This document shows positions 11,367 to 24,538 of a DNA stretch of 64,000 bases, one piece after another; the first letter of the stretch is position 1, and the number at the start of each line of letters is the position of its first letter. A program made the translations under genes and the position numbers. Below the pieces are notes generated by a model. The model saw only the letters and a list, made by a program, of their open reading frames with translations. It ran no database searches and was not told the DNA's origin. This DNA is from Hyalella azteca. Taxonomy: Eukaryota; Arthropoda; Malacostraca; Amphipoda; Hyalellidae. The stretch is taken from contig NW_025933040.1 of NCBI RefSeq assembly GCF_000764305.2, forward strand, positions 1 to 64,000, given 5' to 3'.

Positions 11367-13110
11367 ACTTGGCGATTTTCGTTACAGTTGTTCAATTTTG
11401 GCATTGTTCATAGTTCATCGGCTCATTGTCATTTATTTTGGCAATTGTTAATTGTTCATTTCATTTAGTGTTAGTTGAGCATTGTCCTATTGCGCGAAGT
11501 AGGTTTAAGACTGAATCTAGTGACTTGGTTAAGGTTCGTCTTATCTAGTTATAGTTGATAGTTCTTCGTTTCGTGGCTGTTAATACAATAGCTCGATGAT
11601 AGTCATGTATTCCATTCTTTTTTAGTTGGAAGAATCTTGTAGTGAAAGGAAAGTTATTTTATTTTTTCATAAATTGGAAAAACCTTGAATTTAGTATGAT
11701 TTCCTTTCCATTTATCGAACTTCACTTTTTACCTACATATTTTCTGGAATAACTTGGAAAAACATATGGATGTTGACTGCTTATTGAGATTCAGAGGGCT
11801 GCTCAACTTCCCTCATGGAGACAGGCTATTGGAGTATATGGAAAAAGAGTATCTTTCATGATGCGAGACCCAAGTTTTTTCACTGCCAATAAGTTTATTA
11901 AGCAAGTGACAATGTGGCCTGGCATTAAATTGATTATAAGAAAGCTTGGAAACTGAAGACGCCTAACACTTTCAATAAACCTCCAAGAATGCCTACTAGT
12001 TAGAAATTTACATTTCCGAATAATTTGCATTTTGGAATAATTTGCACGTCCATATTCGCATGCAAAGGAAATGCCAGAGAGCTTTTTCCTTCGTTCAACC
12101 ATTAAAACGAATTTTAGGGAAGGTGTCACATGCACTGGTCTCCAGCTCGTCAGGTTTAAATACAAATTCGTACAGGAATAGCTAATGAAATTTTTGCATA
12201 CTCCCGGACTTGTTCAAGAAAAACGTCAATAAGCTTGAAAATGAAGGTGTGCATGAGCTAAGAGCTGCCATTACAGAAAGCTTACATGACAGGTATGTGA
12301 CAAAGTAAATACGTAAGTTGACATTAGTAAAAACAAGAGCATGTGCGGGGTAGAGGAGTTAGCTGTTGAAGTTATCTTTACAGTAAAAAAACGTATTAAA
12401 AACTGAAATTAAGGAGAACCTATCTGATGCACATTGCGCAAGTCCCACAAGCGAACGAATCAAGCAATGAGAAATAGCTACGAAAATATTTGATCGAAAC
12501 TCTAAATTTGCCCGCTAACCAAAGACCTAGAAGAAAGTGTATATATAATTTATTGCCAAAATACCATGGTATCCTGGCAGTTTATCAGGATCTTTGTAGA
12601 CGAAGACTTTCAGCGCATTACCACTTAAAAGTGTTCTAGTTTCCGAAACTAGTTTTTAATCGTCAGCTGCTTGGCCAAAGTTTTATCCAGGCTTTTCACA
12701 AATAGGCATTCTCTGACGGAACGCAGGATTAGGCAAGATGGCGTTCAATTCGTTTACCATTGTAGACATGGACTTCGATATATCTCTTCGTCTCCAGTAG
12801 TCGGGCAATAGCTGCAAAGAACGAAACGATGCCAAGCCACACTGAGCCCGTCATTTAAGATTAGCTGAATTTACTTCATTTAATTTGCTCAAGAAACTTG
12901 ATGGTTTACCTCCCCCAAAATCGTTCTGTTTTAAGAAGTAAAATTTAACAATTTTTTGCCTTTTATAATATTTATTTTGGTATCAATTTATTTATTATTT
13001 TTAGATATATTTAAAACTTATAAGAAAATTATGAGTTATGTGTACTATGACTTTAAAGTGAGAAAATATGAATGAAAATTTAGACGGGGAGAATATTGCT
13101 TACCACACAA
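11367..13110. other. Hsp90 3' flank and intergenic DNA
   Basis: The first few hundred bases are probably Hsp90 3' UTR, but no canonical AATAAA is seen; AATACA near 11582 is a weak candidate. A 120-codon minus frame (11803-12165) shows no motif I recognise. A plus-strand stretch around 12210-12305 (KLENEGVHELRAAITESL) looks vaguely like decayed transposase or zinc-finger protein sequence. Neither is called as a gene. Confidence 0.35.
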
Positions 13111-13350
13111 GGCATGACGAGCCTGCTAGCATGACGCATGTTCCAGCATGACGAGCATGCTAGCATGACGCGAGTTCCAGCATGACGAGCCTGCTAGCAT
13201 GACGCGAGTTCCAGCATGACGAGCCTGCTAGCATTAGCATGACAAGCCTGCTAGCATGACGCAAGTTCCAGCATGACGAGCCTGCTAGCATGACGCAAGT
13301 TCCAACATGACGAGCCTGCTAGCATGACGCGAGTTCCAGCATGACGAGCA
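13111..13350. repeat. 34-bp tandem array, about 7 copies
   Basis: Repeats of a 34-bp unit built from GCATGACGAGCCTGCTAGC and ATGACGCGAGTTCC. Units differ at a few positions (GCG/GCA, CGAG/CAAG), and one (about 13229-13241) contains a small internal expansion. The unit is itself partly duplicated because GCATGACG occurs twice in it. It is non-coding. Confidence 0.9.
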
Positions 13351-13431
13351 TTCATAAAGCTGTGCCTGGTAAGTCATTTTATTACAGCTACAAAGCTACA
13401 TCATGGCGAAAACTCATATATATTCTCTTCG

Positions 13432-13559
13432 TGCAACAAACCATCAACTTTTCGACAATTTTTCAGTCGTCAGAGAGCAGGTGCATGTAGATGAGATGTT
13501 CTACATGCACCTGCTCTCTGACGACTGAAAAAATGTTTAAAAGTTTATGGTTTGTTTCA
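13432..13559. repeat. Long inverted repeat (hairpin), about 56-bp arms, 8-bp loop
   Basis: The left arm (13436-13491) starts ACAAACCATCAACTTTT and runs into GTCGTCAGAGAGCAGGTGCA. The right arm (13500-13555) is its reverse complement with only a few differences at the outer end. The innermost 30 or so bases pair perfectly around the loop TGAGATGT. It lies about 80 bp after the 34-bp array. No flanking target duplication was found. It could be a foldback element, or a fold-over artefact of library construction. Confidence 0.8.
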
Positions 13560-15656
13560 ACTACAGTTCCTTTTTTTCAGCCGAACATATTCTGAGTATT
13601 CACTTCTTGATGAAATGTTGCTGCAGCACAAATGTGATCATTAAGCATAAAAAATCACGTATTTTTTCTCTTACTTTACCGTACAGTAAGGTTTCATTCT
13701 TTCAATCGACAGTGCATTGCAGAAATTTTTTCTCTGCAGGGCTTTGGGCTCTATATATATGTATATATACAGAGAGAGAAGAACTTGCTGGCAACATTCG
13801 TATCTCTACCGGATACTCACACGATCTGAATAGAGTAAGTGCAACGTTTACCCCGTTGCTTTAGTAGTGTCGCTGTTTGCGGAGAGAGCGGCAATATACC
13901 GTGTAATGATTGTTTCTTAAATTTTACAATCTACTTCACCTCGGATGCGATTCAATAATAAAAAAACTAGTTTTCCTGTTCTTGTAGAAATTTGCAGCTG
14001 CGGTGGAAAAGGTACGATGTGGGATCAGCCTCTGAAGATTTGCTAACGCCTACCGCCTGATAAACTCACGGACGAAATACACTAAGTTGTGATTTTGAAT
14101 CAAACCTTTAAGATTATTTTACACCCACCGGTTATTCCAGTCACTTGCAAAACTTGCACATGCTGCACCGCGTTATGATTTTGAATCAACCCCTAGAGAT
14201 TCGTTAAATCCTGCCGTTTCTACAATCACTAGCGACAGCAATATTTGCAAATTCTACACCCAGTCATGAATTTGACCCAGATGGTGGCACAAGCATCAAT
14301 ATATCTATAACATGGTATATGTGATGCATGTGTAGCAACCGAACGAAGTCGACGCACTAAATCCGTAAACAATAATCTCTTCTGTTGGGTACAACAGTGC
14401 TATAGAATAAGAATATACGTAGTTAAGAATCGGCACCGCATCAGGCCTATTCTTCAGCACCGACATCACTATTGAGATGATATAAAGTAGTTGAGAAAAG
14501 GTTTGTGATTGATTCTGCATGTTTTAATAGAGCGCCATTTATAATTGTGAATGTTTGCTAATTGAATCTTTTGATTTCTTTCATATGGTGCGTTCCTGGA
14601 CGAAATCATAATGATCATCAGTTATTACATGCCTTTACAAAGAAATTCTACAAACTTATTTGGGATAACTTTCAAGTGATTTATTAACCTTGTAGAAATC
14701 ATGCAAGAGTTAAGTTTAACTACTCCCATCAAATTTAAATTTAACTTCTTTACTGCAAATTATTTAAATAATATGTATTAAGGTTCCTAACTTCACCATG
14801 ATTTTGGATAAATAAAATGAAAAATACCTGGATCCAAGGTTACTTTCTGTTAGTAAATTCAGCAAGACAAACGTCCATGCATGTTGTGAACAGCTGTTGA
14901 GAGCATCACAAGTGTGAGCTGTTCTCATAACACCTGCGTTTCATATGATGCGACCTTTGCTACCACAAAACACCAGTTGCTCTTGTTCGGTGTTGCAGGG
15001 CGCACCGTTTTTCACTCGTGGGTAAATGTCTGAAACGAGAACAACGTGTCTTCATGCTAGAAATAAGAAGGAATAATGGATGTAACGATTCCTGGAATAT
15101 TAATGCCAAGCGTAATGTAGGTACTAAATTTATAAAACAGATTATCTAATTTGCTTTTTCAATTTCACGACAAATAAAATTTCGGTACTATGCTGGTCTG
15201 AGCTGACGTGTGCTAGATACTTCTGAATGATTGTTGTCTGTATAATCTCAGCACATTAAATGTTAAACCAATCTAATTATTTCCCAATTATCTTATATTT
15301 TTCGGCCAAATTTTTTTTATTATTAATGCGCGTGTATGACTCAAATTCCACTCGAAAATTGAAGATAGAATTCTCATTTGCGTTTTGAGAGCAGGATTTG
15401 AGGATCGGATTTGAAAGACTTTAAAAACCTAACTGAAAGTAAAATTTCGAAAACTTTCAAACCTAAGTATCATTTTGATGAGCAAAACTTTCCTCATCGA
15501 TCGCGCTCTTTAACCGACAGACACGCCATTTGAAAGTACAAACATTTATTTAAACAGCCGATGATTTTCAAGGTGGAAATGAATGCATTAGCGTTATTTT
15601 AAAAAATGTTCTAGTAAATAGAGAAAAACTACGAAAATTCCTGAATAATTCATACG
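13560..15656. other. Intergenic DNA upstream of the ACE-like gene
   Basis: No coding frame or RNA gene recognised. AT microsatellite-like tracts occur near 13750. Untranslated leader exons of the ACE-like gene may lie here but cannot be identified from sequence alone. Confidence 0.35.
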
Positions 15657-18600
15657 ATGAAGGGAATCACGTGCGTGACGCTCTGCGTGTACACCGCATG
15701 TCTGATGCTGGCGACGTCTCGGGCGCTGGATGGTGAGCATGATATTCCTTATTAAAAATATTCGTTATGAATACGCTAGTATTTCATAATATGTAATGAA
15801 ATACGCTAGTATTTCATAATATGTAATATAGTATATATATAATAATATAATATAATATATTCGCAACCTACTATTTAAATCATTCAATGCATAAATATTT
15901 TTTAATATGACTTGGTTTGTTATCAAGTTTCTGGTGCATTAAATGGCTATTCTACTAATTAGACTTCAAATAATTTCTACATTGATTTGTTTGTGCTCGC
16001 CTATTTTAATTATCCAGGTATTTACAACTTATGATGATAACTGGCACATAAAAATGAACAACGAGGCTAGTTTGTACCTACTACTGGTCATTACTATTTA
16101 CATCTTGCATTCATATGTGTATAATGTAAAAGTACATATGGTGAAGTTCGAATTAGTATACATTTGACGGTCGCATTCTGTCGATAAAGGTCCACCCATA
16201 AAGCAACACAAACTTCTTTAATTTACCTGAGTTTATACTTCCAACATTTATGTATAGTCTGCGTAAGTAATTTTCCCCAAACAAAATTTTCCTGGCTTAT
16301 TTCCTGTTATAGTTTCCGTGCTAATAAAATTTAGCAACTAAATCGGTAAAAAAATTCTGCATCAGCCCCGTCACGTTAGGGTGCTTCAGTAAATTTTTTT
16401 GAATGGTCTTAATAATTGAAAGAGTTATTATAGTTCTTAAAAATTTCATATATTAATAATGATTATCATTTATAATGATAATTTTACATTTGTGGTCTTA
16501 ATTTGCGTGCAGGCTCAGGACTAGACGCCTCTGCCGAGCAATACTTGAGCAGACGTAACGCGGAGGTCGCCCGTGACGCCAACAAGATGTCGCTCGCGTC
16601 CTGGGCGTACGACTGCAACCTAACCGAGACCAACAAACAAACCATGGTACAGTCAACTCTGTCTGGATTCAGGATTGTCTTTTGAAATGAATACATTTAT
16701 ACCAATGAAATATAGTTATCTTTCTTACATTTCGTATTAATGTTCATTATATTCACTTTGATATGTAACTTGAAACCTGCTGAGAGTAGTTTAATGTTGA
16801 TACCTATAGTTATAAGCATTGAAAAAACAGGTACGGTAAATCTTTCTTATTTTCTTGTTCAATTTATAAGGTGCAATAGATATTATCATATGTAATAATG
16901 GTTTAGGCGCGTTACTTTTATCTAGGATGAGGGAGGAGAGGCAACATAACATATAATTATATTCTTCAGATGGCACTGCAAAACGAAAATGCAGCTAAAA
17001 GCAAATCTGAGTGGGAGCAATGGAAGCTGCTAAAGTGGGACGAGAAATGGAATCAAACAACCGATCCCAACTTGCGACGTCAACTAAAACAGTTCTCAGT
17101 ACAGGGAATGTCTGCGCTGCCATCAGATAAATTCAGTAATGTAAGTAACTCTCGGCGTAAATAGATGAGTGTATCGGTACAATCTAATTTAGAATATATA
17201 TAATAAATAATTCTGCAATTGGCCAAAACGCATCTACTTAGCTGGATCGTGTTCCTTGCCGGAATGTCTCAGCTCGGGTATTTTTCTGAACATAAAGCGA
17301 TATTTTTCAGTAGTTTCTTGTACATGAGACGGTAAGACGCCAATGGCAATCCCACTTAAACGATAGGCATCTCGATAGGCTGGAAACTTCCGTATAGTAG
17401 TATCAAAAATTAAACATCGTAGTCTCTTTTTTTGCATGGGATCAAAACCCAATCGAGTGAAGCCGGGGATAGTCATAATGGACGAGGTGATAAGTTGTTA
17501 AAAGCTGTTGCATTATTATTCTGCTGGTTGCTAATATTATTGCATTATTTATATTAAAGTATCATTGATACATGTATTATATTATTATATATTTGTGTAT
17601 TGTAACACGGTTACAGTTAAGCGAGATCACCGCTGACATGGTAGCCACGTACAGTACAGCCCACGTTGACATGTGCGTCGAGCTCCAAAACGAGAGTGTG
17701 TGCGACCTCAACCTCGAACCTGGTGGGCCTGAGCTTCCAAGTCTTTTGACAAAATTGTGAAGGCTGAAAGTTTCCCTTCCCTTGTGGCATTTAATTTTTT
17801 AAGTGCCATTGTGTTGTACATTTTGTGTAGTGAGCTAACCGTCTGTTTTCGGCAAAGTTATCCTCTCATTTTTGAAGCATTTTATTATGCGGGTTGGTCA
17901 CCACGGTTGGTGACCACGAATTAAGTGGTCAATTGTTCATAACTGTATTCTTATTTTAACTCTATTTGCCAGCCCTTTCGAAAAGAAAATTTGGTATCAA
18001 TAAAATTCGATGCATTCGTAGACACGGGGATGCAAATGATAGAAGCATGTCGTCCCCTGCCTAACCAAGATTTACCCTAAAAGTACCGGACAAGCACTTA
18101 AGTCCACCACCATGTATGATCTATCATAAACGTAGACTATTTTGGGCGGCACATTTATGAGTAAACACTGGAAGCCATTACTCTGATGTAGAATATATAG
18201 AATTAACATTAAAGTAGGTACGCTTATTTCCTCATACTGTCCGAGTCTCCGCTGAAACATTGTCATGTTTGAGCAGAACTGACGCAGCTGCTGGACCAGG
18301 TGCGCGACTACAACGTTCTGACGGAGGCGTGGGTGAGGTGGAGGGACGCGTCGGGTAAGCGTGTGAGGAACAACTTCCTCGAGTACGTCCAGCTCTCCAA
18401 TGAAGCCGCCAGACTCAACGGTAAACTCATGAATTTAGTTCAAATGATTCATTGCATAAATCTTCGACTGTAGAAGAGAATAATTATATAGGTAATGTTT
18501 CGCATAAACTTCTATTGTTTCTTACAGTGATTATTTGATCGTTGGAAATAATTTCGTAAAGGCTATTTGGCTGTTGTAAATAAAATTGAATTTCATTAAA

Positions 18601-21600
18601 AGTTCCCCGTAACATACTTTTAGAGAGAAAGTCCAAGATAACGATTCAGTCCATTTCCGCACTTTTAGAAAGTCTAGTCCTTCTTTTCTCCAGGTTTCAG
18701 CGACATGAGTGAGATGTGGCTTGATCCATACGAGTCTCCGAGCTTCCAGTCCGACATCGAAAAAATTTGGCAGGAAGTCAAGCCTCTTTATGAGCAGCTA
18801 CATGCTTATGTCAGGAGGAAGCTGAGAGAGGTAACTATATAAATTTCTATTTTATCTAAAACTTCACATTTTTATAACTTATAGTTGTTGTAGTTTAACT
18901 TAGTCCAACTGTTATTATTGAAACCGTCCTTGTAATTGTTGTTGAAGACCAGGTTTTGGTTGAGACGTTAAAGTCGAAATCTGTATGAATTTCGAGTAAT
19001 TTCACTGTACTCTAACACATATATACATTCTCTGCTAATAAAGGAATATGGAGCGAATCACGTGAACCTCACCGGCCCCATCCCGGCCTCCATCTTGGGG
19101 AACATGTGGGCTCAGTCCTGGGGAGGAATCTACGACTTGGTCCAACCTTTCCCTAATAAACCAACTCTTGACGTCACGGCAGCCATGAAAAGCCAGGTAG
19201 CTTAAAATTATTATTTATATCGTCGGCGTTGTTATTTGTGATGTTGATTGTATTTGTAATTTTTCTGGCCTAAAAGCATGTAAGCAACCTATTCCATAAA
19301 CTGCTCAAATTATTCCTCAAAGGTCATCAGTGTGCTTATTACAAATTAATATAAGCATATTTATGAGGCCAGGTCGATTATATATTTACATCAACCATCT
19401 AAATTTGAGATCGTTTATTTGCATGACGAACAAACTCCTTCACAATCCAACGAAATCTGTAGTTCGTTAATAACGGTTTCAGAAAATTTTTGTATACAAC
19501 TAAACATATAAAACTATCTCCAAATTTCATATTGCTTTCACAGGGCTACACGGCAAAGAAGATGTTCGAACTCGCCGACAAGTTCTACACAGAACTGAAT
19601 CTCATCGCAATGCCCGCCAGCTTCTGGGAGAAGTCGGTTCTGACGAAGCCTCCTAGCGTGGATATGGTGTGTCACGCGTCTGCCTGGGACTTCTACGACG
19701 GACAAGACTTCAGGTGATGAGTTTTGCTGAAAAATGTTCGCTAGTGAAAATTTTGGAGATCGTTTATCATTTAATAATATTAAATCTATTGGAACCATGC
19801 CAGTTTTACAATTTTACCACAGTTGCATTGTTTAAAAATATGCCACAGCGATCGATTGCACGGAGAGGAATATTTGACCATCAAAATATAAACATTTCGA
19901 TTTTCGAGTCTTACCTAACATGTACCTCACATATAACCTAGCATGTATGTAACTCAACGTGCATTTATCTGCAAAGAACTCGTTGCAATTCTAAGTTCGA
20001 ATTTTATCTCAGGATAAAAATGTGTACGGACATCACGATGGACGACTTGTTCACAATACATCACGAAATGGGGCACATTGAGTACTACTTGCACTATAAA
20101 GACCAGCCTTACGTCTTCCGCTCCGGGGCTAATCCAGGTAGAAAAATTAGTCAACGATTACCGTTTTGCGTAACCGAATAAATAAATAAATAAAACGCGA
20201 ATTAAACCAGAATAAATTCAATACATCTTCCAATATATTCCTTGAAATAATGTCTTTGATCTAAAATATTCTTAATATTTTATTTTTATTGTAAGCGTTA
20301 AATTGTTTGGGATGTATTTCTCACATTAATTTTATTTTTTACTGTTATTTTAGGTTTTCATGACTTCTTTATAAATGTAGTCGTACGAATTGCTTTTACT
20401 TGTATTTTTCATTTTTCAATTTTTACCTGCTGATGGAGCTGGTCATTAAAATGGTTCCAATGAGAGTACAATTAATTATTATTTTATACTTCCTTGCTTT
20501 TAAATTTAGTGTGCGATTAAAGTAATCAAAATATTTAAAATTCGCGTCAATAAGGGCTGCAGCAATGAACAAACTAATACATTATGTTGATCTATATTTC
20601 GCAGCGTAGCTATTTCGGTGAAATTTACTTCTATGTCTTTAATATAAATAGAATTTCTACTAATTTGAAGCATAGTTTTCTTTCATTACTTTATGACCGA
20701 CTTAACACATGAATGAATGTGAAAATCCGGAAAAAAATTCTTATGTGACCAATTAATTATAGGTTTCCATGAGGCGGTTGGGGACAGTCTTGCTCTCAGT
20801 GTGCGCACTCCCAAGCACCTGCACAAGATTGGTCTGCTCGAACAAATTGTCGACGATGAAGAATCAGACATAAACTTCCTCATGAAAGTCGCCCTGGACA
20901 AAGTCACCTTCCTCCCATTTGGTTACCTGATCGATAAATATCGCTGGCGGGTCTTCAGCGGCAACATTACTGCTCAAGATTTGAACTGTGAATGGTGGAA
21001 CATGAGGTGCGACGAAGTAGAGTTCGCTAACTCGAGAATTCTTCTAGGTCGAAGAAATCGAATTTATTATGTAATACATTTTGCTTATGAAAATTTAATT
21101 TTTGAAAGTGACATTTCGTCGTATGGCGTGAATTGAATTGATAAATGGATGAGTTTGAAAAAGGATATTTTATTCATTGCTTGGATAAACGATATTCGAA
21201 CAAGCATGATTGCTCTGAAATTCTACGTGAACACTTTTATGGAAAATCTGAAATTCACTAATTTAAATGCGATTTGAATGTATCATAAAAAACTACTACC
21301 ACTATAATGATGATGGCAAATCCTTTTCTGTCTTATTTCGAAAAGATTTTAGTGATAATTATTAATAAATACAGATATGATCACAAATGTTTTTTATCCG
21401 CAGATATGAGCTGCAAGGGCTCAAGCCGCCGGTTCAGAGGAGCGAGGAGGATTTCGATCCCGGCGCCAAGTACCATGTGGTTGCCGACGTACCGTACATC
21501 AGGTGATGTTACATCAGGAATTTGAGTGGGAAACTTACAAAATTTTGCCTTATGGCCAATTAGAATATTCAAGGTTTGCAGCTACCGTCGCCCGATATAG

Positions 21601-23455
21601 GTTAAAAATATTTTACATTTTAGGTGACCGTTGTACCTTCAATACTGCGGCAGAAGAGCCATAGTTGAAATGGAACCTTAATATGGATAATTTTTTATTT
21701 CATTCGGAAAAAAATAGCTTTTTTGTGTAATAAAATGGTTATTACATTAGAAATTAGCTAAATATATTGTTATTAATCAAGGAATTACCTATGATTTTTC
21801 AAACGTACGTGATGCTCGAACTTCATGGCGATGAGATTTTTACTTCGGTTGCTCCGCTGTAGTTCTTGTGACGAGTTCTTATATAAGATTTACATTATAA
21901 TGATGTTTGGAAAACAATTTATTTCGATTAGTGGAATTAATTAAAAAATTTCGCTCAGTTTTAAAAGGAGGTGCATGAGAGCAAGAAACCCCTGTTATTC
22001 ATAAATGGTTCAATTCACCTACGCTCGTTATTTGGCTTTCGTTGTGATAGCACTTGATGATAACGATTTTGAATTTTTTACATGGAAAGAAGACTTTATG
22101 ATTCATGTGATACGAATTCTCTATTTTGTTCACTTGCTGAAGAAGCTCTAAATTCTTCAAGTGACATAAAGACTGCATAATATTCACGTGGTGAGAAGGT
22201 TCTATATTTTTCATTTGATCACAATACTGAATATTGTTCACGTGATAACAAGTCTGCATTATGTTTACGTGGTAAGAAGGTTCTATATTGTTCATTTGAT
22301 GACTACACTGAATATTGTTCACGTGACAATACTGTTCTATATTGTAGACGAGATAATACTTCACACCAGATTTTGCTGACCTGACAAGTCCTGATCACAG
22401 ATATTTCGTGAGCTTCATCGTGCAGTTCCAGTTCCACAAGGCGATGTGTCTGAAGGCCGGCCAGTACGACCCCAATGACCCCAACCTGCCGCTACACAAA
22501 TGCGACATCGACAAGTCTACCGCAGCGGGTGAAGCACTTGGGTGAGTCCTGCGACGCAGTGTAAGATCATTTATACGATACTTTTTTTATCTTCTGCGTC
22601 GCAATACAATTCGGCTTTTCCACGATATATTATATTTTAAGTAGTTTTTCGTAGGTTATATTGACGCTTTTTGTTTATCCACATGATGAATGTTCAATCA
22701 CACTCATAAGGTGGTATTGTCATCAATGAAAGTTGAAAATAAGTATAAAATCTTCTATCATTTAAAGTTGAGTATTTTCGTTTGTGGTTAAAAAATCTTT
22801 AATGATTCTAGAGGCGAATGTTAGAACATTCAACAATTGAAAAGTGCTGACTTTAGATGCTTGAAAGTTAAATTTATAAGCACGCGGTTAACGATAATCT
22901 TTAATAGAAATTATATTTATTTTGTGGAATACAAGTCGAATTTTAAAATGTTTTGAGGGAATAAGAACTGCAACATGACCTCTTCTCTTAGGAACGAACT
23001 ATAATGAAAGTGTTGAAATATCTACATAATTGGAATTAAATACAGATATTTAGAGTTACGTACAAATTGTTAAACTCTCTACCATATCGGTGAAATGCCT
23101 TTCAATTCTATTTCTTGCCCCGATAATTTTTATCAATGAAAGGAGTTTGTGAAGAACAATAGTGTTGACTAACGTTGTGTCTCTCTCGTGGCACACGAGC
23201 ATATCCACAACACCGACTATACTATGTTACTATATTATTACATTGTACGTTGGAAGGGCGATGTTACGCCTGGGTTCTTCGAAGCCGTGGCCAGACGCCC
23301 TGGAGTCACTCACAGGGTCGCGGACGTTGGACGCATCCGTGCTGCGGGAATATTTTGCGCCGCTAGAACGGTGGCTCAAATCGGACAACGAGCGGCACGG
23401 CGAATACGTAGGCTGGATACGAGGTGATATTTTTTTGCCTATGCCACTGCCTTAG
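15657..23455 (+). CDS. Ance: Angiotensin-converting-enzyme-like secreted peptidyl dipeptidase (M2 family)
   Basis: Zinc peptidase that removes C-terminal dipeptides from peptide hormones. Exons: 15657-15732, 16513-16646, 16970-17140, 17617-17722, 18277-18420, 18694-18830, 19044-19196, 19544-19713, 20013-20137, 20763-21006, 21404-21502, 22401-22541 and 23257-23455. All junction phases agree, giving about 632 aa, the single-domain length of Drosophila Ance. Residues 1-23 form a signal peptide (hydrophobic core, ending TSRA); an in-frame TGA lies upstream of the ATG. Zinc ligands are HEMGH (H381, E382, H385) and E409 in HEAVGD. H351, K509, H511, Y518, R520 and Y521 sit where testis ACE has H353, K511, H513, Y520, R522 and Y523, so activity and chloride dependence should be retained. 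At least four N-glycosylation sequons are visible (NLT, NES, NLT, NIT). The C-terminal end is less certain: CGAG/GTGATA at 23424 could be a donor, but a stop at 23453 and AATAAA at 23465 favour ending here. No transmembrane anchor is seen. Confidence 0.95.
15770..15828. repeat. 29-bp tandem duplication in ACE intron 1
   Basis: The block AATACGCTAGTATTTCATAA plus its following bases occurs at 15770 and 15799 with almost no change, followed by an AT-rich tract. Confidence 0.85.
22187..22346. repeat. 80-bp tandem repeat, two copies, in ACE intron 11
   Basis: The block starting ACGTGGTGAGAAGGTTCTAT recurs at 22267 (ACGTGGTAAGAAGGTTCTAT), each followed by TTCATTTGAT and GAATATTGTTCACGTGA. Short shared words (TGTTCACGTGA, GTTCTATATTG) repeat within each unit and continue on both sides. 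The 121-codon minus frame over it is only a reflection of the repeat. Confidence 0.75.
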
Positions 23456-23464
23456 ATGCACTCA

Positions 23465-23470
23465 AATAAA
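23465..23470 (+). other. Polyadenylation signal AATAAA of the ACE-like gene
   Basis: AATAAA begins 10 nt after the stop codon at 23453-23455 and is followed within about 15 nt by a run of T. This would give a very short 3' UTR. It supports the last exon running to the stop instead of splicing at 23424. Confidence 0.5.
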
Positions 23471-24538
23471 TTAACGAGATTTTTTTCCAAACATCGAAGC
23501 ACTTTTTACCCTTAGGTAGGTCATTTTGTTCCAATTTCGGCCCCGAAAAGAACTTATCAGTGCTACGCGCAGCATGTGTTTCTCTATTTCAGCAATATCC
23601 TATTGACCCGTCCTTTTTTAGTGTGGCTAAGTCGTCCATAGTCGAACATGAAATTCAGAGTCAATGTATTCTATTTACTCTTCGTAAAGTAAACCTTAAT
23701 TTATCTGGGTAATTTAATCTATACACGCTCTATTTGCATTATGTTATCCTTGTTCATTGTTCATATTTTGAGAGTAACCCAGTGCAAGGTTCCAGAATAA
23801 CCCGATCGCATTGATAACCGGAAAAAACTGAACCTTGTCTATTTGCTTATATATCAATTTCATTTCGGGAAAAAACTGAACCTTGTCTATTTGCATATAT
23901 ATCAATTTCATTTCGGGAATCATAGGCGGTACCGACGAGCGCCACGTATTATATCAAAATATATTTAAATTACCTAAATTTTTGCTCGACAGACTCTCCC
24001 AGTACGTAAAAAGTGACGATAAAAGTACGTGAAAAGTGAGGTAAAGGTCTCACACGTAAAACGTGCTGGTGCGTACAAAGTGAAACCATTACGGTTTATT
24101 TTTCGTGTGCAGATGGGGAATACTGCCAGGGTCCGCCGCAACTCCGTCAAAATTACAACAAAGTATTGCATGAATCTAGAAATAACCAGATTACAATCAC
24201 AGTGAACGAGATCGAATAACCATTTTTACAAAGACACAAGTTGTTACTATTTTTGCTCACTCAATAATTCAAAATTGATTGTAGTTTTTAACGAAGCTTC
24301 ATTACCGTTTTATGTTATGAAATAACTCTAATACTCGAATTATCGCATGCGCATTATAGTCATCATTTCAACGTGGGGCAGCGTAACCTCAAACAGTAAC
24401 TGCATTTTTGCCTTTTAAATGGTATAAAAATATATTTCTTTCTAGTCTGCTGTGCCTGTTGACGAAAATAAACGATTTATGTTTATTCCTGAATCTAATT
24501 GTTATCAATTTCCTTACGCACGTACGTCTGTCGTTAAA
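23471..24538. other. Intergenic DNA after the ACE-like gene
   Basis: No gene recognised. It contains a perfect-looking 48-bp direct tandem pair at 23821-23918, described separately. Confidence 0.4.
23821..23918. repeat. 48-bp tandem duplication, two copies
   Basis: GAAAAAACTGAACCTTGTCT starts at 23821 and again at 23869. The copies differ at essentially one base (GCTTATA versus GCATATA), so the duplication is recent. Confidence 0.9.

Noticed and set aside
11803..12165. 120-codon minus-strand frame downstream of Hsp90
   Set aside because: No recognisable domain, no splice or promoter support, and length within chance for the region. Left as unassigned sequence.
13111..13350. CRISPR-like appearance of the 34-bp array
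   Set aside because: Units are contiguous with no unique spacers, and the context is an animal nuclear genome.
21999..22379. 121-codon minus frame rich in His, Asn and Tyr in an ACE intron
   Set aside because: Reading of the 80-bp intronic tandem repeat; periodic peptide without a family match.
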